In this document: one piece after another, positions 62,522-64,000 of the stretch
How the letters are laid out: each line of letters begins with the position of its first letter
How positions within the stretch are numbered: the stretch's first letter is position 1
The notes under the pieces: model-generated
Databases searched by the model: none
The model's input: only the letters and a program-made list of their open reading frames with translations
Told to the model about the DNA's origin: nothing
Translations under genes and position numbers: made by a program
NCBI GenBank assembly: GCA_030442035.1
Contig: JAUJEA010000001.1
Coordinates: 62,001 to 126,000, forward strand
DNA length: 64,000 bases
Direction: 5' to 3'
Source: Splendidivirga corallicola
Lineage (GTDB): Bacteria > Bacteroidota > Bacteroidia > Cytophagales > Cyclobacteriaceae

Positions 62522-63322
62522 ATGAAATTAAAAGCAGCAATCCCATTTTTTATAATACTTTCATGTTTTATCGCATGCGACTCACATCGTGAGCGGGCCA
62601 GTGATTATTTTGAAGATGGCAACTATGAACTGGCCGCTTTGCATTTTGAAAAGGCTGCACGGTTGGCTCCTAATGATTGGGATCTAATGTATAACCTGGC
62701 CCGGGCCGAAGAAGAACTCGAAAACTATGAAAGTGCCATCAAATGGTATACCGCCTGTTTGGGTAAGCGTCCAAAGCTAAAGGAAGCCTTTCTTGGGAGG
62801 GCCAGATGTTATTATGCCAAAGAAGAACCGGCTAGTACTATAATTGATGTAAAGAATGTACTGAGCATCGATAAAAACAATATTGATGCCATTTACCTTC
62901 GAGCCAAAGCCAACATGGCTGATAATCTTTATTTTGATGCTTTCATGGACCTGAACAGAGTTATTCATGAAAGGCCGGATGAAATTAACCCATACTATCA
63001 CCGGGCCATATGCAGGGGAAACATGGGAGACCGGTCCGGGGCATTGCGTGATTTTAATTATGTAATCGGTAAAAAGCCGGATATGGGTCGGGCTTATTTC
63101 AACCGTGGGATTATTTATCAAAGAGGTTTCAAAAACCGAAAAGCCATTAATGACTACACTAAGGCCATTGATCTTGATTATGAAAAAGAAGAGGTTTTTG
63201 TACGGCGGGGATTCTGTTACCTCAACATCAATGAAACCAATAATGCCTGCAAAGACTTCAGAAAGGTCAGAAGGTACGACAAGGAAAACTCGAAAAGACT
63301 TCTGAGAGAGTATTGTAAGTGA
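62522..63322 (+). CDS. TPR lipoprotein
   Basis: From the ATG at 62522 the product has 266 residues. A lipoprotein signal (MKLKAAIPFFIILSCFIAC, lipobox FIAC) is followed by six to seven TPR units (NYELAALHFEKAARLAPND, YESAIKWYTACLGKRPK, GALRDFNYVIGKKPDM, KAINDYTKAIDLDYE). The end has two Cys (CKDFRKVRRYD and the final residues). It resembles the exported TPR protein at 27451 in repeat text. It is likely a periplasm-facing membrane-anchored scaffold. A TTG at 62516 is also in frame, but the ATG fits the signal better. A weak terminator follows. Confidence 0.87.
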   Translation: MKLKAAIPFFIILSCFIACDSHRERASDYFEDGNYELAALHFEKAARLAPNDWDLMYNLARAEEELENYESAIKWYTACLGKRPKLKEAFLGRARCYYAKEEPASTIIDVKNVLSIDKNNIDAIYLRAKANMADNLYFDAFMDLNRVIHERPDEINPYYHRAICRGNMGDRSGALRDFNYVIGKKPDMGRAYFNRGIIYQRGFKNRKAINDYTKAIDLDYEKEEVFVRRGFCYLNINETNNACKDFRKVRRYDKENSKRLLREYCK

Positions 63323-63323
63323 T

Positions 63324-63350
63324 GCTAATTTGCATTAGCTGAGTTTTTTT
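63324..63350 (+). terminator. probable intrinsic terminator after the TPR lipoprotein gene
   Basis: GCTAAT (63324-63329) and ATTAGC (63334-63339) form a 6-bp stem with a 4-nt loop, followed by TGAG and a run of seven T. Short and AT-rich, but well placed just after the stop. Confidence 0.6.
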
Positions 63351-63729
63351 GAAACGCATCAAATAAATACATACCAACCCTTCTTCTGGTTACGAGCTTG
63401 TAAAAGCTCTCGTAATTTGGAATTTTCAATTGATCTTCAGCAGGGAACTGCCTTACAACAAATTTCTTATTATTAAACAACTACGCAAGGTGGGATTGAT
63501 GGGTTTGAAGGGAAAAGTGACGGTTTTCACCGCCACATTTCTTTTGCTGCAATTGAATTACAACAAGTTTAACTAAACCTGTAACTTCAAATGAGCGGGA
63601 ATATTATGAGAGGTCTAATAAAAATAATTGATGCCCATTTAAATTTTAATAACTGCTTTTCTTAACCCCAATATAGAAGGTGCCAATTCGAAACGGTAAT
63701 ATAAACCAATAACAATTGTATAATTGCTC
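63351..63729. other. intergenic region between convergent genes
   Basis: No gene is supported. A small imperfect inverted repeat near 63390-63414 (TTACGAGCTT and AAGCTCTCGTAA, two-base bulge) is the only structure seen. The open frame at 63639-63863 is an antisense-frame shadow of the dioxygenase-like gene. Confidence 0.5.
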
Positions 63730-64000
63730 CTAGACCTTTTCCAAATGAATATCAAACGCACCAACCCATCCATCTTTTCCCAGATCCCTGAAATCAATAT
63801 ATCGGCAATCTTCCGTATTCCTGTCCGTACGGTCATTCCGTTCTCTTTGATTACCCTTTTCATCCAACCAGTAGCTCTGAGTTATCAATGGCTTGTAACC
63901 TTTGGCTGTGATTTTGTAATGGATATGTCTTCTTCTTCCATAATAAACACCCGGTTTGATACTATGAAATGCATAAGCCCCATTTTCATCAGTAAAAACA
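63730..64000 (-). CDS. intradiol ring-cleavage dioxygenase-like protein, C-terminal part
   Basis: A minus-strand frame with its stop codon at 63730-63732 runs off the right edge; about 89 C-terminal residues are visible. It shows VFTDENGAYAFHSIKPG, then the YYGRRRHIHYKI segment. The Tyr and the two His of HIH match the Fe(III) ligands and the surrounding motif of protocatechuate 3,4-dioxygenase-like enzymes (family motif RPxHIHxK), while the usual Pro is replaced. The end is DGWVGAFDIHLEKV. The full-length enzyme should open a catechol-type ring or a related substrate, but many Bacteroidota members are uncharacterised and some are exported. The start lies outside the window. Confidence 0.8.
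   Translation of the reverse strand, partial: VFTDENGAYAFHSIKPGVYYGRRRHIHYKITAKGYKPLITQSYWLDEKGNQRERNDRTDRNTEDCRYIDFRDLGKDGWVGAFDIHLEKV

Noticed and set aside
63639-63863. Open frame on the minus strand starting MKRVIKENGM
   Set aside because: It overlaps the intradiol dioxygenase-like frame on the same strand in another phase; the dioxygenase frame has the HIH iron-ligand motif, this one has none.

Overview
The window looks like chromosomal DNA of an AT-rich marine-type Bacteroidota, most likely order Cytophagales. The evidence is a set of large FtsX-like permeases with the Bacteroidota permease prefix domain, a PadR-permease operon, a TlpA-type lipoprotein with an N-terminal DUF4369-like region, LytS/LytTR two-component pairs, a promoter matching the Bacteroidota consensus TTG-N20-TAnnTTTG, few Shine-Dalgarno sites, and low-complexity AT-rich text between genes. 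I see no rRNA, tRNA, CRISPR array, transposase or phage gene. Species is not resolved.

Layout. 1-912: 3' part of a class V aminotransferase. 1054-1221: a small membrane protein. 1259-5696: an FtsX-like permease and a hybrid histidine kinase. 5825-10607: a fused LplT-like/PlsC/degenerate adenylation protein and a DUF2339-like membrane protein. 10787-14703: a helical-repeat protein, an AT-rich two-gene locus of unknown function, and a small exported beta-rich protein. 15106-17685: a predicted membrane-anchored regulator with an extracytoplasmic LamG/kelch-like sensor and a cytoplasmic winged-helix domain. 17978-29030: housekeeping genes (TlpA-like thioredoxin, gatB, alaS, M23 peptidase, CapA-like phosphoesterase, MerR, dprA, TPR protein, HMG-CoA lyase). 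29334-32765: PadR, permease, and a decayed second permease. 33076-35204: small unknown proteins and a lipoprotein.

35834-43491 is one functional block: TolC, RND adaptor, RND pump, then a LytS/LytTR pair that probably controls it. 43776-48180: a coiled-coil exported protein, a second CapA-like protein, an unknown exported protein, and a peroxiredoxin fused to a cold-shock domain. 48308-52997: ECF sigma factor, anti-sigma factor, a zinc-ribbon membrane protein and another permease, all on the minus strand. 53165: GNAT acetyltransferase. 53732-59350: a four-gene minus-strand block with an ABC ATPase, an ABC-2 permease fused to an M1 peptidase, a CPBP protease and a small membrane protein. 60052-62314: a second LytS/LytTR pair. 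62522-63322: a TPR lipoprotein. 63730-64000: 3' end of an intradiol dioxygenase-like gene running off the right edge.

The most unusual items are the peroxiredoxin-CSD fusion, the membrane-tethered LamG/kelch/winged-helix regulator, the LplT-PlsC fusion whose adenylation domain has lost its P-loop, a pair of orphan ACAAT-N6-ATTGT palindromes beside the permease pseudogene, a MITE-like 136-bp element, and several short repeat families that sit in fixed places relative to gene starts or stops.
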